Source of the DNA: Schaalia sp. Marseille-Q2122
Lineage (GTDB): Bacteria > Actinomycetota > Actinomycetes > Actinomycetales > Actinomycetaceae
Length of the DNA: 64,000 bases
NCBI RefSeq assembly: GCF_903645355.1
Contig: NZ_CAHJXR010000008.1
Location: 1 to 64,000 of the forward strand
Direction: 5' to 3'
Made by a program: the position numbers and the translations under genes. How positions within the stretch are numbered: the first letter of the stretch is position 1; each line of letters opens with the position of its first letter. Shown here one piece after another: positions 36,276 to 46,269 of the stretch. Under the pieces are notes generated by a model that ran no database searches, was not told where the DNA came from, and worked only from the letters and a program-made list of their open reading frames with translations.

Positions 36276-36318
36276 TGACATTCCGGGGCGCGCAAGGAAG
36301 CGCGCCCCCGCTCTGGTC

Positions 36319-36348
36319 GCGTAACACCTCAGGTGTTGCGCCTTTTTT
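36319..36348 (+). terminator. Rho-independent terminator after the small membrane protein gene
   Basis: Stem ACACC/GGTGT extended by flanking pairs and followed by six T. A second GC hairpin (36285-36308, GGGGCGCGC with its complement) lies just before it. Confidence 0.75.
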
Positions 36349-36417
36349 ATACCCACATCCAGACATAGCGGACACCCCGATCATCACCCCCACCTTCACG
36401 ACGGCATACACCCCCGG

Positions 36418-37628
36418 GTGGATCAGCTCTCAAAACAGCACCTAACCCCTCTCCCGTTTCCCCTGAAGCAGGGCAGTGGCGGAAAACAACACCATGCCCA
36501 TGTGCTCCCCTCCTCCTGGCCTCCCCGAACGCCTCGCCAAACCCCTCGCGAGAGTCCACACCCCCTCACGCCACCCCTTCCCGGAGCGGGGCCCGCATGG
36601 TTTCCTGCCGTCATGGGCACCGGCATCCTCGCAGGCCTCCTGCACACGCACGCCAACGTGATTCCCGGAGCCTCCGCCCTCGCCTCCACCATGCTCATCA
36701 TCTGCTGGGTGCTACTCATCGGACTCACCCTCAGCTTCATCCTGCGCTGCCTCACCCAACCCGGCGTGCTGCGCGCAGCCCTCACGCACCCCACGCAAAT
36801 CCCCTTCTGGGGCACCGTTGCAATGGGGATCCTCTCAGCCGGATCCTCAACCACCACCGTACTGCCCACCCACTGGCCAGGCACCGGCGAGATCGCCTGG
36901 CAGATCGACACCGTCACCTGGAGCGTCGGCACCATCATCGGCATCCTCTCCGCCCTCTACTTCGGAACCCGCCTAGTCGGCCCGAACCTCGGTGACCCCA
37001 CTCCCGTGTGGGGCCTCGCCGTTGTGGGGCCAATGGTGTCGGCAACCACCGGGGCTCTGCTCGCGCAACATGTTCCCGCACACCTTGCTCCCTACATCCT
37101 ATGGTGGCACTCAGCTGCTTCTTCCTCGCCCTGTCCCTGGGCCTGGTCATCTTCGCCTACGCCTACCAACGCCACTGGCGCACAGCTCCGGTCCCACTGG
37201 TGGCCTCGGCCTCCTCCTGGATTCCGCTCGGACTTGTTGGGCAATCCACCGCCGCCACACAAGCCCTCGCCCACACCGCCACCCCCATGACATCGCCCGA
37301 GTTCGCCCAGGCCCTCGCCCACATGGCGAATCTCTACGGCTACTCCATGTTCATTGTGGGCACGCCACTGATTGCTTGGGCCACCCTGGTCACGCTGCGC
37401 GGATTCCAACACCGTATGCCCTTCACACCCGGCTGGTGGGCGCTCACCTTCCCGATTGGTACCCTGGCCCTGGGTGCAACCCTGCTGGGGCGCGGCAGCG
37501 GATACACCGTCTTCACCGGCCTTGGCGTGACAGCAACCGTCATCCTCATTGGCACGGTTGCTCTGTGCCTAATGGCAAGCTCTCAAGCCGTCGGCAGAGC
37601 AGCCTTCCGCACAGCTTCCCACAGCTAA
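36418..37628 (+). pseudogene. TDT/TehA-family transporter, split by a frameshift near 37100
   Basis: One frame (36418 to about 37100) encodes a polar N-terminus, then GPAWFPAVMGTGILAGLLH and membrane spans up to HVPAHLAPYIL. The continuation VALSCFFLALSLGLVIFAYA and four more spans lies in another frame from about 37105 to 37628. Together they make one roughly 400-residue protein of the tellurite-resistance/dicarboxylate transporter (TDT, SLAC1-like) family. The shift falls around CCTATGGTGG; no slippery heptamer is evident there, so programmed frameshifting is unlikely. Either a sequencing error or an inactivated gene. The second part could in theory start at ATG 37101. Confidence 0.75.
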
Positions 37629-37720
37629 AACCCTCAGGCCGGGACCGCCAAAGCAAACAGTGCAGAAGTACGAGGCACCACAGCCAAGAAGTGGCTCTAT
37701 CTCTGCTCCCAGCTCACCCC

Positions 37721-37794
37721 GCTCCCAGGTGTGAGCCCAAGCAGCTTCCACCCACCTGGACCTCAAAAACCCCGTGGGCGCACACGCGGGAGCC
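37721..37794. repeat. 75-bp palindromic repeat, copy 13
   Basis: Left arm GCTCCCAGGTGTGAGCCCAA, right arm TGGGCGCACACGCGGGAGCC. It sits between the TDT gene and the terminator of the oppositely transcribed regulator operon. Confidence 0.88.
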
Positions 37795-37839
37795 AGAAAG
37801 ACGAAAGGCTGCCCACCCTACAAACGAATGCCTCAACAG

Positions 37840-37886
37840 AGAAAGGCCCTGTGTGGTGGACTCGCCAGAGTCCACCACACAGGGCC
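37840..37886 (-). terminator. Rho-independent terminator of the SLC13-kinase-regulator operon
   Basis: A 19-bp perfect stem, GGCCCTGTGTGGTGGACTC with its complement and a four-base loop. On the minus strand TTTCTC follows, 58 bases beyond the response-regulator stop. Confidence 0.85.
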
Positions 37887-37944
37887 CACCTGCAGCAGCT
37901 ATCCGCTCAGGCACACAATCACACGCACAGCCCAAGCATGAAGC

Positions 37945-38415
37945 TCAGCGCAGCGCCTCCATGACGCGCACACCATCAAGCACAGGCAGATACGGCAAAG
38001 GATCCACGCCCGCGCGCAACACATAGGTGGTCAACTGATCACGCACAACAGCCACCAGATCCCCAGGCTGCCAGGGCTTGGCAATGTAGTGATCCAGGCC
38101 CGCCACATTGAGAGCACGGATCGTATCCTCCTGATCAGCCTGACCAGTCACCAGCACCGTGCGAACATCCGCGAAACGCTCATCCGAAGCCAGCTCCACC
38201 AAGAAATCCACGCCGGTCTTACCCGGCAGGCGATGGTCCGACAGCACCACTGCCAGCTCGTCACCATCGGCATAGATCTCCTCAAGAGCAGCCCAGGCAT
38301 CGTCAACGGTGTCAGCTGTCTCAAGGCGAATCTTGCCCCAGAAGCCTTCCAAGTCACGCTCAAGAGCCTCGCGGACTTCAGCCTCATCCTCAAGGGAGAG
38401 AATCGTCAGTGTCAT
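37945..38415 (-). CDS. Single-domain response regulator
   Basis: 156 residues, a CheY-like receiver with no output domain. Acidic pair in LSLEDEAEVREAL (residues 9-11), phosphoacceptor Asp60 in VVLSDHRLPG, Thr in VLVTGQAD and conserved Lys in YIAKPWQPG. The C-terminal 30 residues are an extra helix. It follows the histidine kinase gene after 33 bases and is probably its phosphorylation partner. Without a DNA-binding domain, it must act through protein contacts, or feed back on the kinase. Confidence 0.88.
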   Translation of the reverse strand: MTLTILSLEDEAEVREALERDLEGFWGKIRLETADTVDDAWAALEEIYADGDELAVVLSDHRLPGKTGVDFLVELASDERFADVRTVLVTGQADQEDTIRALNVAGLDHYIAKPWQPGDLVAVVRDQLTTYVLRAGVDPLPYLPVLDGVRVMEALR

Positions 38416-38448
38416 TTCTGCGCCTCCTTCATTCTGTAGGGGTGAGCT

Positions 38449-40422
38449 TCACTCAGTAGGGGTGGTTGGTGTGGCGGGCAGGGTCGCATGAGCAGGAAGG
38501 GCCACAATCATTCGCGTGCGGCCGGGCGTTGAATCAACAGTAATCGAACCGCCCACGTCCTCCACGATGGAACGCGAAATCGCCATCCCCATCCCCAGGC
38601 CGTAGCGCACACGCCCCGCCTTCGTCGTGAAATGCGGTTCATAAATGCGCTCCAGGACGGATGCTGGAATACCCGGACCGTTATCGGTGATCGTCACCAT
38701 CACCTGATCGCGGAAACACTCCACAGCAACGTGAATCAGCGGCTCATCCTCGCCGCGTGCAGGTGATTCTCCGCGCGCAGCAGCATCCTCACGCTCGTCA
38801 TCGATCGCCTCAGCGGCGTTGACCAGCAGATTCGTCCACACCTGCTGGAGCTTCGCCGGGTGAGCCAGCACGGCTGGCACGTCCTCGTAGTAGCGCTCCA
38901 CCTCAATGCCGCGCAGGCGGTGGTTCGTCAGACGCAGCACGTCATCAAGCCCCTCGCGCACGTCCACGGCCTTAAGGTCCTCACTGTCAGGCCGCGCGTA
39001 ACCCTTGAGGCTGGCCGTCAATTCAATGACGCGCTCAGAGGCCGACAGGACCGACCGCAGCGAGGATCCCGCCCGCGCGCCAAGCTCCACAGCAGGCAGT
39101 TCCTTGCCGCGTCGTTTGGTGAGTTTACGGGCTTCCACAGGGTCTTCCACCCCCGCTTGGACGAGGCGCCGCGCGAGGGCGCGATCGCCGACGACCTCGT
39201 AAATCTGGCGGACGAGTTCGCGTTCTTGCGCGGTGGAGCGCACGGCTTGCGTGCGGGCCCGGCGCATGGCGGTGTGGGCGGCGGCCATGGCGGGCGTGGT
39301 TTCCAGCAGGGCATCGAGGTCTTCGCCGAGGTGCTCGGCGGCGCGCACGAGGGCGGTCACCGGGTTGTTGAGTTCGTGGGCGATGCCGGCGGAGAGCTCG
39401 CCAAGCATGGCAAAGCGCGTGCGTTCGACGAGCTCAGCGCGCGTGTTCTTGAGGTCCTCAAGGGTTTCGGCCAGGTGGGCGCGTTCTTCTTCGAGGTCCT
39501 CGGCGAGCACCGCGTTTTCCATGTGGAGGTCCTCAGCTCGGATGAGGCGCCGCGTGAGGGATTGGATGGCCAGGACGGCGAGCGTGCCCGCAACGGAAGG
39601 CTTTTCATCAATGACCATACGCAGCTGCTCGTTAGTCAGGCGCACCACCTGCGCGGGAGTGGTGGTCGTTGCGGTGAAGAACGCTTTCTCGTTGCGCGTG
39701 AGGGACACGAGGCCGATGAGCAGGCCCGAGGTCGCGTGGTGGAGCAAGAGTTCGCCGCGATCGGTTTCACGCCGCAGGCTCACTTGACCATCAAGCACCA
39801 GGTGCACGGCGGCAATCGAGGTGTTCTGACGGGTGAGATCAACACCCGCAGGAATGCGGATGCGTGGGCGACGCCCAATGACTTCTTCGACACCTTCAAG
39901 GAGTTCACGCACCATGTCGTACTCATCGGCGCCTAGGCCTTGGAGTAGCGGGCCTTGGACGGCGCGTTTTGGCGCGGGGCCAATGAGTTCAATAATGCTC
40001 TCGCGGCTGAGGCCTTCTTGAAGGAAGTAGGCCACCATCACCTGGTAGGCCTGGCCGAGGAAGAGCCCCAGGGTGCAGGGGGCGCGCATGACGGCCGCCA
40101 GGTGACCGGCGCTGGTCAGGGTTGCCAGGTCGGTGTGTTCATCCTGGTCGGTCAGGAGGATCCACTGTGTGTCTTGCAGGAGGGGCATGTGAGCAACCCC
40201 AGTGAAAGCCTCGTCGATGTTAGGCACCTCTGAGGACACCATGCCCAGGGCAACGTGGTCGGCGGGCAGGAGCGTGGAGTTCCACCGGGTAAGTTCCTCC
40301 CCGTCGGCCACGCAGACAAGGTCAATTTGGGGGAATGCGCGCTCCCAGTCGGCGACAATGCTCGACACAATGCCGCGCGAGTCGTCACCCACAAGGATGA
40401 CGTGAACCTGGGAGAGCTTCAC
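38449..40422 (-). CDS. Soluble histidine kinase with receiver-like and cyclic-nucleotide-binding-like domains
   Basis: 657 residues and no membrane segment. Order: a receiver-like domain (about 1-125) in which the usual phospho-Asp is not apparent (VALGMVSSEV in its place), a linker, a CRP-like cyclic-nucleotide-binding domain (about 185-300, DGQVSLRRETDRGELLLHHA), a coiled coil (about 305-345), H-box AGIAHELNNPVTAL near 353, then N-box QVWTNLLVNAAEAI, G1 DNGPGIP and G2 GLGMGMAISRSIVEDVGGSI. It starts at a GTG that directly follows the stop of the SLC13 transporter gene, so all three genes form an operon. It may sense a cytoplasmic ligand linked to transport. Confidence 0.88.
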   Translation of the reverse strand: MKLSQVHVILVGDDSRGIVSSIVADWERAFPQIDLVCVADGEELTRWNSTLLPADHVALGMVSSEVPNIDEAFTGVAHMPLLQDTQWILLTDQDEHTDLATLTSAGHLAAVMRAPCTLGLFLGQAYQVMVAYFLQEGLSRESIIELIGPAPKRAVQGPLLQGLGADEYDMVRELLEGVEEVIGRRPRIRIPAGVDLTRQNTSIAAVHLVLDGQVSLRRETDRGELLLHHATSGLLIGLVSLTRNEKAFFTATTTTPAQVVRLTNEQLRMVIDEKPSVAGTLAVLAIQSLTRRLIRAEDLHMENAVLAEDLEEERAHLAETLEDLKNTRAELVERTRFAMLGELSAGIAHELNNPVTALVRAAEHLGEDLDALLETTPAMAAAHTAMRRARTQAVRSTAQERELVRQIYEVVGDRALARRLVQAGVEDPVEARKLTKRRGKELPAVELGARAGSSLRSVLSASERVIELTASLKGYARPDSEDLKAVDVREGLDDVLRLTNHRLRGIEVERYYEDVPAVLAHPAKLQQVWTNLLVNAAEAIDDEREDAAARGESPARGEDEPLIHVAVECFRDQVMVTITDNGPGIPASVLERIYEPHFTTKAGRVRYGLGMGMAISRSIVEDVGGSITVDSTPGRTRMIVALPAHATLPATPTTPTE

Positions 40423-41886
<1,464 letters not shown>

Positions 41887-42104
41887 AGAGTTGACACCTC
41901 ACAGTGCTGGCCGGAGCGATGTGGTCAGAACGATGTCGATCATAGGCGAGTTCCCCGACAACCGGGAGCACAATTCACAGTTTTGAAACCTTCCCTGAGG
42001 TGAGCTTGTTCGCTTGCCTCTTTATTTCTGGGCTTTTGTAGGTCTTTCGTCGCAAGTTCTGAGGTGGGGCGGGAGAGTCCGAGTGGCCGACCTGTTTCGT
42101 AGCG

Positions 42105-42179
42105 GGTTCCCAGGTGTGAGCCCAGCGCGCTTTGGGGGTGTTGGGGGTAGAAAACTGCTCTGGGCTCACACGTGGGCGC
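42105..42179. repeat. 75-bp palindromic repeat, copy 14
   Basis: Left arm GGTTCCCAGGTGTGAGCCCA, right arm TGGGCTCACACGTGGGCGC. First of three copies in the 700-base gap 41887-42586. About 40 bases after it (GGCTCGTCACGC to CGCCGCAG) recur after copy 16. Confidence 0.88.
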
Positions 42180-42283
42180 AGGGGGCTCGTCACGCCGGGC
42201 GACGGCCCCACGCCGCAGTGCCTTGCGGACGTGGAAACCGTTCCGAGTGCTTCACTGCTCTGACTCCGGCGGTCTTCCCTGAG

Positions 42284-42357
42284 AGCACTCAGCTGTGCGC
42301 TCAGCGCGCTTTGGGGGTGTTGGGGGCGGATAGTTCTCTGGGCTCACACGTGGGAGC
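42284..42357. repeat. 75-bp palindromic repeat, copy 15
   Basis: Left arm AGCACTCAGCTGTGCGCTCA (diverged), right arm TGGGCTCACACGTGGGAGC. Its centre, GCGCTTTGGGGGTGTTGGGG, matches that of copy 14. Confidence 0.82.
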
Positions 42358-42421
42358 ATGAAGGACAGGCACGTATCGGAACAAGCAGATCAATGCCACA
42401 CCTCCACCGTTCTTTTTCTGG

Positions 42422-42496
42422 GCGCGCCCAGGTGTGAGCCCAGCCGTTTTTCGGGGCCGTTAGGGCGGAAAATGCTGTGAGCTCACACGTGGGCGC
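42422..42496. repeat. 75-bp palindromic repeat, copy 16
   Basis: Left arm GCGCCCAGGTGTGAGCCCAG (from 42424), right arm GAGCTCACACGTGGGCGC. The following bases 42497-42535 nearly repeat those after copy 14, so a segment of roughly 115 bases was duplicated here. Confidence 0.86.
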
Positions 42497-42586
42497 AGGG
42501 GCTCGTCACGCGGGGCGACGGCCCCACGCCGCAGCTCAGGAAGGACAGAGTTCTGGCGATGTCCGAAGGCGCGTATCCTGGCATGT

Positions 42587-43540
42587 GTGTCGACACCTTC
42601 GCAGTCTCAGGCTTCCTCCCAGGCTTTTGGCCTGGCCATCCTGGCCCATGTGATCTGGGGGTTCTTCCCCCTGTATTTTCGTGAGCTTGACCCGGCCCAT
42701 CCCCTTGAGGTGATCGTTCACCGGGCAGTGTGGGGCCTTGTTGCCTGCGTTATCGCCCTTATGCTCTTGAGGCGTGTTGGTGGCTTGATGAGCGTGCTGC
42801 GTAATTACGACCTTATGTGGCGCCTGACCGCTGCAGGGCTGCTGATCATTGCGAATTGGACGACCTACGTCTACGCCGTGCAGATCGGACGGACGGTGGA
42901 TGCGGCACTGGGGTACTTCATTAACCCACTGGTGACGGTTGCTTTGGGCGTCATCTTCTTGGGTGAGCGTATCCGGCCCCTGCAGTGGGCGGCGGTGAGC
43001 CTGGGGGCGCTCGCTGTTGTTGTGCTCCTCATTGGTGTGGGCTCCCTGCCGTGGATTTCCTTGGTTTTGGCTTTTAGTTTTTCCTTTTATTCCCTGGTGA
43101 AGAAGAAGGTCGCGTTGAAGGTGGGGCCGTTGGAGGGTATGGCCGCCGAAACGGCGGCCATGACACCGATCCTGCTGCTGTTCTATGCGTATCTTGTGGC
43201 GACTGGAATGACATCGTTCCATGTGTTGACTGGCCAGGGCGCCACCCCTGCGAGCATCGCGGCACATGCCGCGCTGCTCGCAGGGGCCGGTGTCTTGACC
43301 GTGATCCCTTTGATGCTTTTTGCGAAGTCATCTCAGCATTTGCCTTTGGGCGTGTTGGGGTTGATCCAGTATCTGTCTCCGTCTTTGCAGTTCATGTTGG
43401 GCGTGTGGGTGTTCCGCGAGCAGATGGAGCCTATCCGCTGGGTGGCGACCGGCATTGTGTGGTGTGCGCTGGTGTTGGTGACGACGGACTGGTTTGTGCA
43501 GGCGCGGAAGTTGCGTCGCCTGCAGGAGCACAGTGCTTAA
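42587..43540 (+). CDS. rarD: RarD/EamA-family transporter
   Basis: 317 residues from GTG, ten predicted spans in two EamA repeats. RarD features seen: HVIWGFFPLYFRELD, IVHRAVWGLVAC and the end LGLIQYLSPSLQFMLGVWVF. RarD proteins are drug/metabolite superfamily permeases of uncertain substrate. No ribosome binding site of note before the GTG. It is transcribed alone, 90 bases after the last of three palindromic repeats. Confidence 0.9.
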   Translation: MSTPSQSQASSQAFGLAILAHVIWGFFPLYFRELDPAHPLEVIVHRAVWGLVACVIALMLLRRVGGLMSVLRNYDLMWRLTAAGLLIIANWTTYVYAVQIGRTVDAALGYFINPLVTVALGVIFLGERIRPLQWAAVSLGALAVVVLLIGVGSLPWISLVLAFSFSFYSLVKKKVALKVGPLEGMAAETAAMTPILLLFYAYLVATGMTSFHVLTGQGATPASIAAHAALLAGAGVLTVIPLMLFAKSSQHLPLGVLGLIQYLSPSLQFMLGVWVFREQMEPIRWVATGIVWCALVLVTTDWFVQARKLRRLQEHSA

Positions 43541-43670
43541 GGTAAAGCTCTCCGGCATTGGCGCGCATTGCGCCCAGCCCTACGGCTCCGCGAATACAGG
43601 AACTGTCTGAGGTAGTGATCGTCGTCAGCGAAGCACCATGCGTGCCGACTACGCTGCACCACCACCCCCA

Positions 43671-43684
43671 TTTGTCCGAACAAA
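43671..43684. promoter_or_regulatory. Inositol-regulon operator candidate before iolG
   Basis: TTTGTCCGAACAAA is a perfect palindrome of the form TTTGT-N4-ACAAA, 77 bases before the iolG start. The same form occurs before mmsA (imperfect), iolC/gntR and the transaldolase gene. Confidence 0.75.
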
Positions 43685-43760
43685 GTATTCACATTCCTGT
43701 GACATTGCGCCTAGAATTGAGGGCGCACCTGTAATTCCTCCGCACACAAGGAAGTGTCGA

Positions 43761-44750
43761 ATGCTTCGTATTGCTCTTATTGGCGCCGGCCGAATCGGCC
43801 AGGTCCACGCACGCTCCGTCGCCGCCCACCCCCATGCCCAGCTTGCCCTCGTTGCTGACCCCTTCCTCGAAAACGCACAGGCCGTTGCCGCAGCCTACGG
43901 CGCTCGTGCCAGCGATGACGTTGATGCTGTCTTCACCGACGATGAGGTTGACGCCGTCATTATCTGCTCTCCCACTCCCCTGCATGTCCCTCACATCCTG
44001 GCCGCCGCCCGCGCAGGCAAGCCCGCCCTGTGCGAAAAGCCGGTCGCCATGGAAACCGCTGCCGTTGAGAACCTCCGCGCCGATCTTGAGGGCCTTGACC
44101 CCGTTGTCATGCTCGGATTCAACCGCCGCTTCGACCCGTCCTTCCGTCACATTCACGACCAGGTCGAGGCTGGAGCCGTGGGCACCCTTGAGCAGCTCAC
44201 CATCATTTCGCGTGACCCCGCCGCTCCCCCCAAGGAGTACATCGCTGTTTCTGGCGGCGTCTTCAAGGACATGACGATCCACGACTTCGACATGGCCCGC
44301 TACTTCCTGGGCGAAATTGTTGCCGTGTCTGCCGTTGGCCAAAACCTTGACCCGGAGCTCGCTGACACTGGCGACTTTGATGGCGTCATCATTACCCTTA
44401 TCAACGCTGAAGGCCACAGTGCCACTATTACGAACTCGCGCCACTGCGCCTCGGGCTACGATCAACGCCTGGAGGCTTTCGGCACGAAGGGCGCGCTCTT
44501 TGCCGAGAACGTGCGCCCCACGACGGTGCGCTACTCCACCGCTGAGCACACCAACGCTGAGGACCCCTACCTGGACTTCTTCCTCCAGCGTTACGAGGCC
44601 GCCTACTCCGCTGAGCTTTCGGAGTTCATTGCGGCTATTACTGAAGGTCGTCGCCCCTCGCCTGATATTGAAGACGGTGCCGCCGCCTTGCGTCTGGCCG
44701 AGGCCGCCGAAGAGTCTGCGCGCACAGGAAAGGTTGTGCGTCTGGACTGA
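43761..44750 (+). CDS. iolG: Inositol 2-dehydrogenase
   Basis: 329 residues. Rossmann motif IALIGAGRIGQVHA at residues 4-17, CEKPVA near 95 with the conserved Lys, and catalytic region MTIHDFDMARY near 172. It oxidises myo-inositol to 2-keto-myo-inositol with NAD, the first step of the pathway. AAGGAAG precedes the ATG at 43761, which fixes the start. It is transcribed toward the mmsA-iolE-adh operon and ends at its own terminator. Confidence 0.92.
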   Translation: MLRIALIGAGRIGQVHARSVAAHPHAQLALVADPFLENAQAVAAAYGARASDDVDAVFTDDEVDAVIICSPTPLHVPHILAAARAGKPALCEKPVAMETAAVENLRADLEGLDPVVMLGFNRRFDPSFRHIHDQVEAGAVGTLEQLTIISRDPAAPPKEYIAVSGGVFKDMTIHDFDMARYFLGEIVAVSAVGQNLDPELADTGDFDGVIITLINAEGHSATITNSRHCASGYDQRLEAFGTKGALFAENVRPTTVRYSTAEHTNAEDPYLDFFLQRYEAAYSAELSEFIAAITEGRRPSPDIEDGAAALRLAEAAEESARTGKVVRLD

Positions 44751-44807
44751 GGCGACCCGCACGGTAGTGCGCTGTGGCGCAGTGACATGGTGTGCTGTGC
44801 CGCCGCT

Positions 44808-44859
44808 GGGTGCCGCTCTGCTTGTCCCTCAATGAGGGGAAGTAGGGCGGCACCCTTTT
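44808..44859 (+). terminator. Rho-independent terminator of iolG
   Basis: GGGTGCCGC pairs with GCGGCACCC, with a smaller inner stem CCCTC/GAGGG, and TTTT follows. Confidence 0.82.
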
Positions 44860-44910
44860 ATGCACCCTCTCGCATACCCCTCTGCCGCGCTCTGGGCTGA
44901 GCCCCCTGTG

Positions 44911-44956
44911 ACAGCCCAGCGCCACGTGCGCCCACAGCCCAGCGCCACGTGCGCCC
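44911..44956. repeat. 23-bp tandem duplication
   Basis: Two exact, adjacent copies of a unit beginning ACAGCCCAGCGCCACGTG. The sequence partly resembles the arms of the 75-bp family but has no matching second arm. Confidence 0.8.
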
Positions 44957-45016
44957 GCAATTCGTGCGCGTATGCACCTTCTCTACATGCCCACCTGAAG
45001 CGCGCCTCCACGCGCA

Positions 45017-45054
45017 GTTGTGCCCGCCGCCTGAAACCAGGCAGCGGGCACAAC
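45017..45054 (-). terminator. Hairpin downstream of the mmsA-iolE-adh operon
   Basis: Outer stem GTTGTGCCCGC with its complement and inner stem GCCTG/CAGGC, 65 bases beyond the adh stop on the minus strand. No U-run. The gap 44751-45118 otherwise holds only the iolG terminator and a tandem repeat. Confidence 0.6.
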
Positions 45055-45118
45055 TCCCACAAGAAAGGATCTCCGTGATCCCAACAGACGCAACGCGCGG
45101 CTACATTCGCAGCCTGCG

Positions 45119-46255
45119 CTACATCTTCACGACGGCGCGGCCTTGGATTTCTCCACGGCGCAACGCTTCGTAGGTGTCGGCAACCTCGTCAAGGCTGACC
45201 TGTCGGGTGACGATGTCTTCGTAGCGGATGATTCCGGCTTCCGCTAACCGAATGACCTCAGGCAGGTCTTGACGGGTCAGCGCACCGTAGGAGCCCACAA
45301 TGGATTGCGAGCGGCGCACGGTGCGGTTGATTTCCACTCCCGCTGTTTGAACGCCGGCCCCGAGGCCGATAGGCACCATGCGTCCGCCGTCTCGCAGCAC
45401 GTTGAGGGCGGTTTCCCACGTTTGTGGCCGCCCCAGCACCTCGAAGGCAATATCCACGCCAAATCCGCCGGTGATCTCAAAGGCTCGCTCGCGCGCATTC
45501 TCGGTGGCGGAATTAACGACGGCGGTGGCTCCCAATGCCAAAGCGGCATCAAGCTTTTCATCCGAAATGTCAATAGCAATGACGTCCTTGGCGCCAAACG
45601 CCCTCGCCAATTGGATGACGTTGGATCCCACGCCGCCCGTTGCAACAACGGCGACAGACTGTCCGGCGCGCAGGTCAGCGCTGCGGCGCACCGCCCCGTA
45701 GGCTGTGAGCGCCGCGCATCCCAGGATGGCCGAGGCCACCGGGTCCACCGTGTCGGGCACGGGCGCCACGGAGGTGACGGGGATGACGCAGTATTCAGCC
45801 AAACCACCCATGGAGTACATGGCGATGGGGTTTCCATCGAGGTCGGCCAGGCGGGTTTCACCGTCGTAGAGCGTGCCTTTGAGGCGGTTCATGGAGAAGA
45901 ACGGCCCGCAGAGGTCATCGCGGCCGGCGGCGCAGGCGGGGCAGTCACCGCAGGGCATGAGGAATGCTCCTGCGACGCGCTGCCCCACCTGGAGCCCGCT
46001 GTGTTCGGTTCCGGGTCCGAGCTCGACCACTTGGCCTGCGACCTCGTGGCCGAGCACGGCGGGAAGGGGGAAGGCGATGGCGCCACCGATCACGTGGAGG
46101 TCAGAGTGGCAAAGCCCGCAGGCGCTGACCTTTACGAGGACCTCGCCTGCACGCGGGCGCGGTGTGCGAATCTTGTGGATTTCCAGGCCCTTGTCGATGC
46201 TGGACAGGACGGCTGCCCGCATGGTCTCCGGCACGACAGGGGCGTTGTGGCTCAT
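45119..46255 (-). CDS. Zinc-dependent alcohol dehydrogenase (MDR)
   Basis: 378 residues. Catalytic zinc site GLCHSDLHVIGG and GHEVAGQVVELG, structural zinc site with four Cys in CGDCPACAAGRDDLC, and cofactor motif ATGGVGSNVIQLA near residue 195. It oxidises an alcohol with NAD(P). It is third in the mmsA-iolE-adh operon, 14 bases after iolE, so its substrate may be an inositol-derived or polyol intermediate; this is inference, and it is not one of the canonical iol genes. Confidence 0.88.
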   Translation of the reverse strand: MSHNAPVVPETMRAAVLSSIDKGLEIHKIRTPRPRAGEVLVKVSACGLCHSDLHVIGGAIAFPLPAVLGHEVAGQVVELGPGTEHSGLQVGQRVAGAFLMPCGDCPACAAGRDDLCGPFFSMNRLKGTLYDGETRLADLDGNPIAMYSMGGLAEYCVIPVTSVAPVPDTVDPVASAILGCAALTAYGAVRRSADLRAGQSVAVVATGGVGSNVIQLARAFGAKDVIAIDISDEKLDAALALGATAVVNSATENARERAFEITGGFGVDIAFEVLGRPQTWETALNVLRDGGRMVPIGLGAGVQTAGVEINRTVRRSQSIVGSYGALTRQDLPEVIRLAEAGIIRYEDIVTRQVSLDEVADTYEALRRGEIQGRAVVKM

Positions 46256-46269
46256 CGCTGCGGCCCTCC

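Noticed and set aside
36418-37628. Programmed frameshifting in the TDT transporter gene
   Set aside because: No slippery heptamer or following stimulatory structure was seen at the junction; a mutation or sequencing error is simpler.
38860-39936. 358-residue open frame opposite the histidine kinase
   Set aside because: Antisense shadow; the kinase strand has complete H, N and G boxes.
44911-44956. GCGCCACGTGCGCCC blocks as further members of the 75-bp family
   Set aside because: Two adjacent copies of one arm-like unit, without an opposite arm; reported as a tandem duplication instead.
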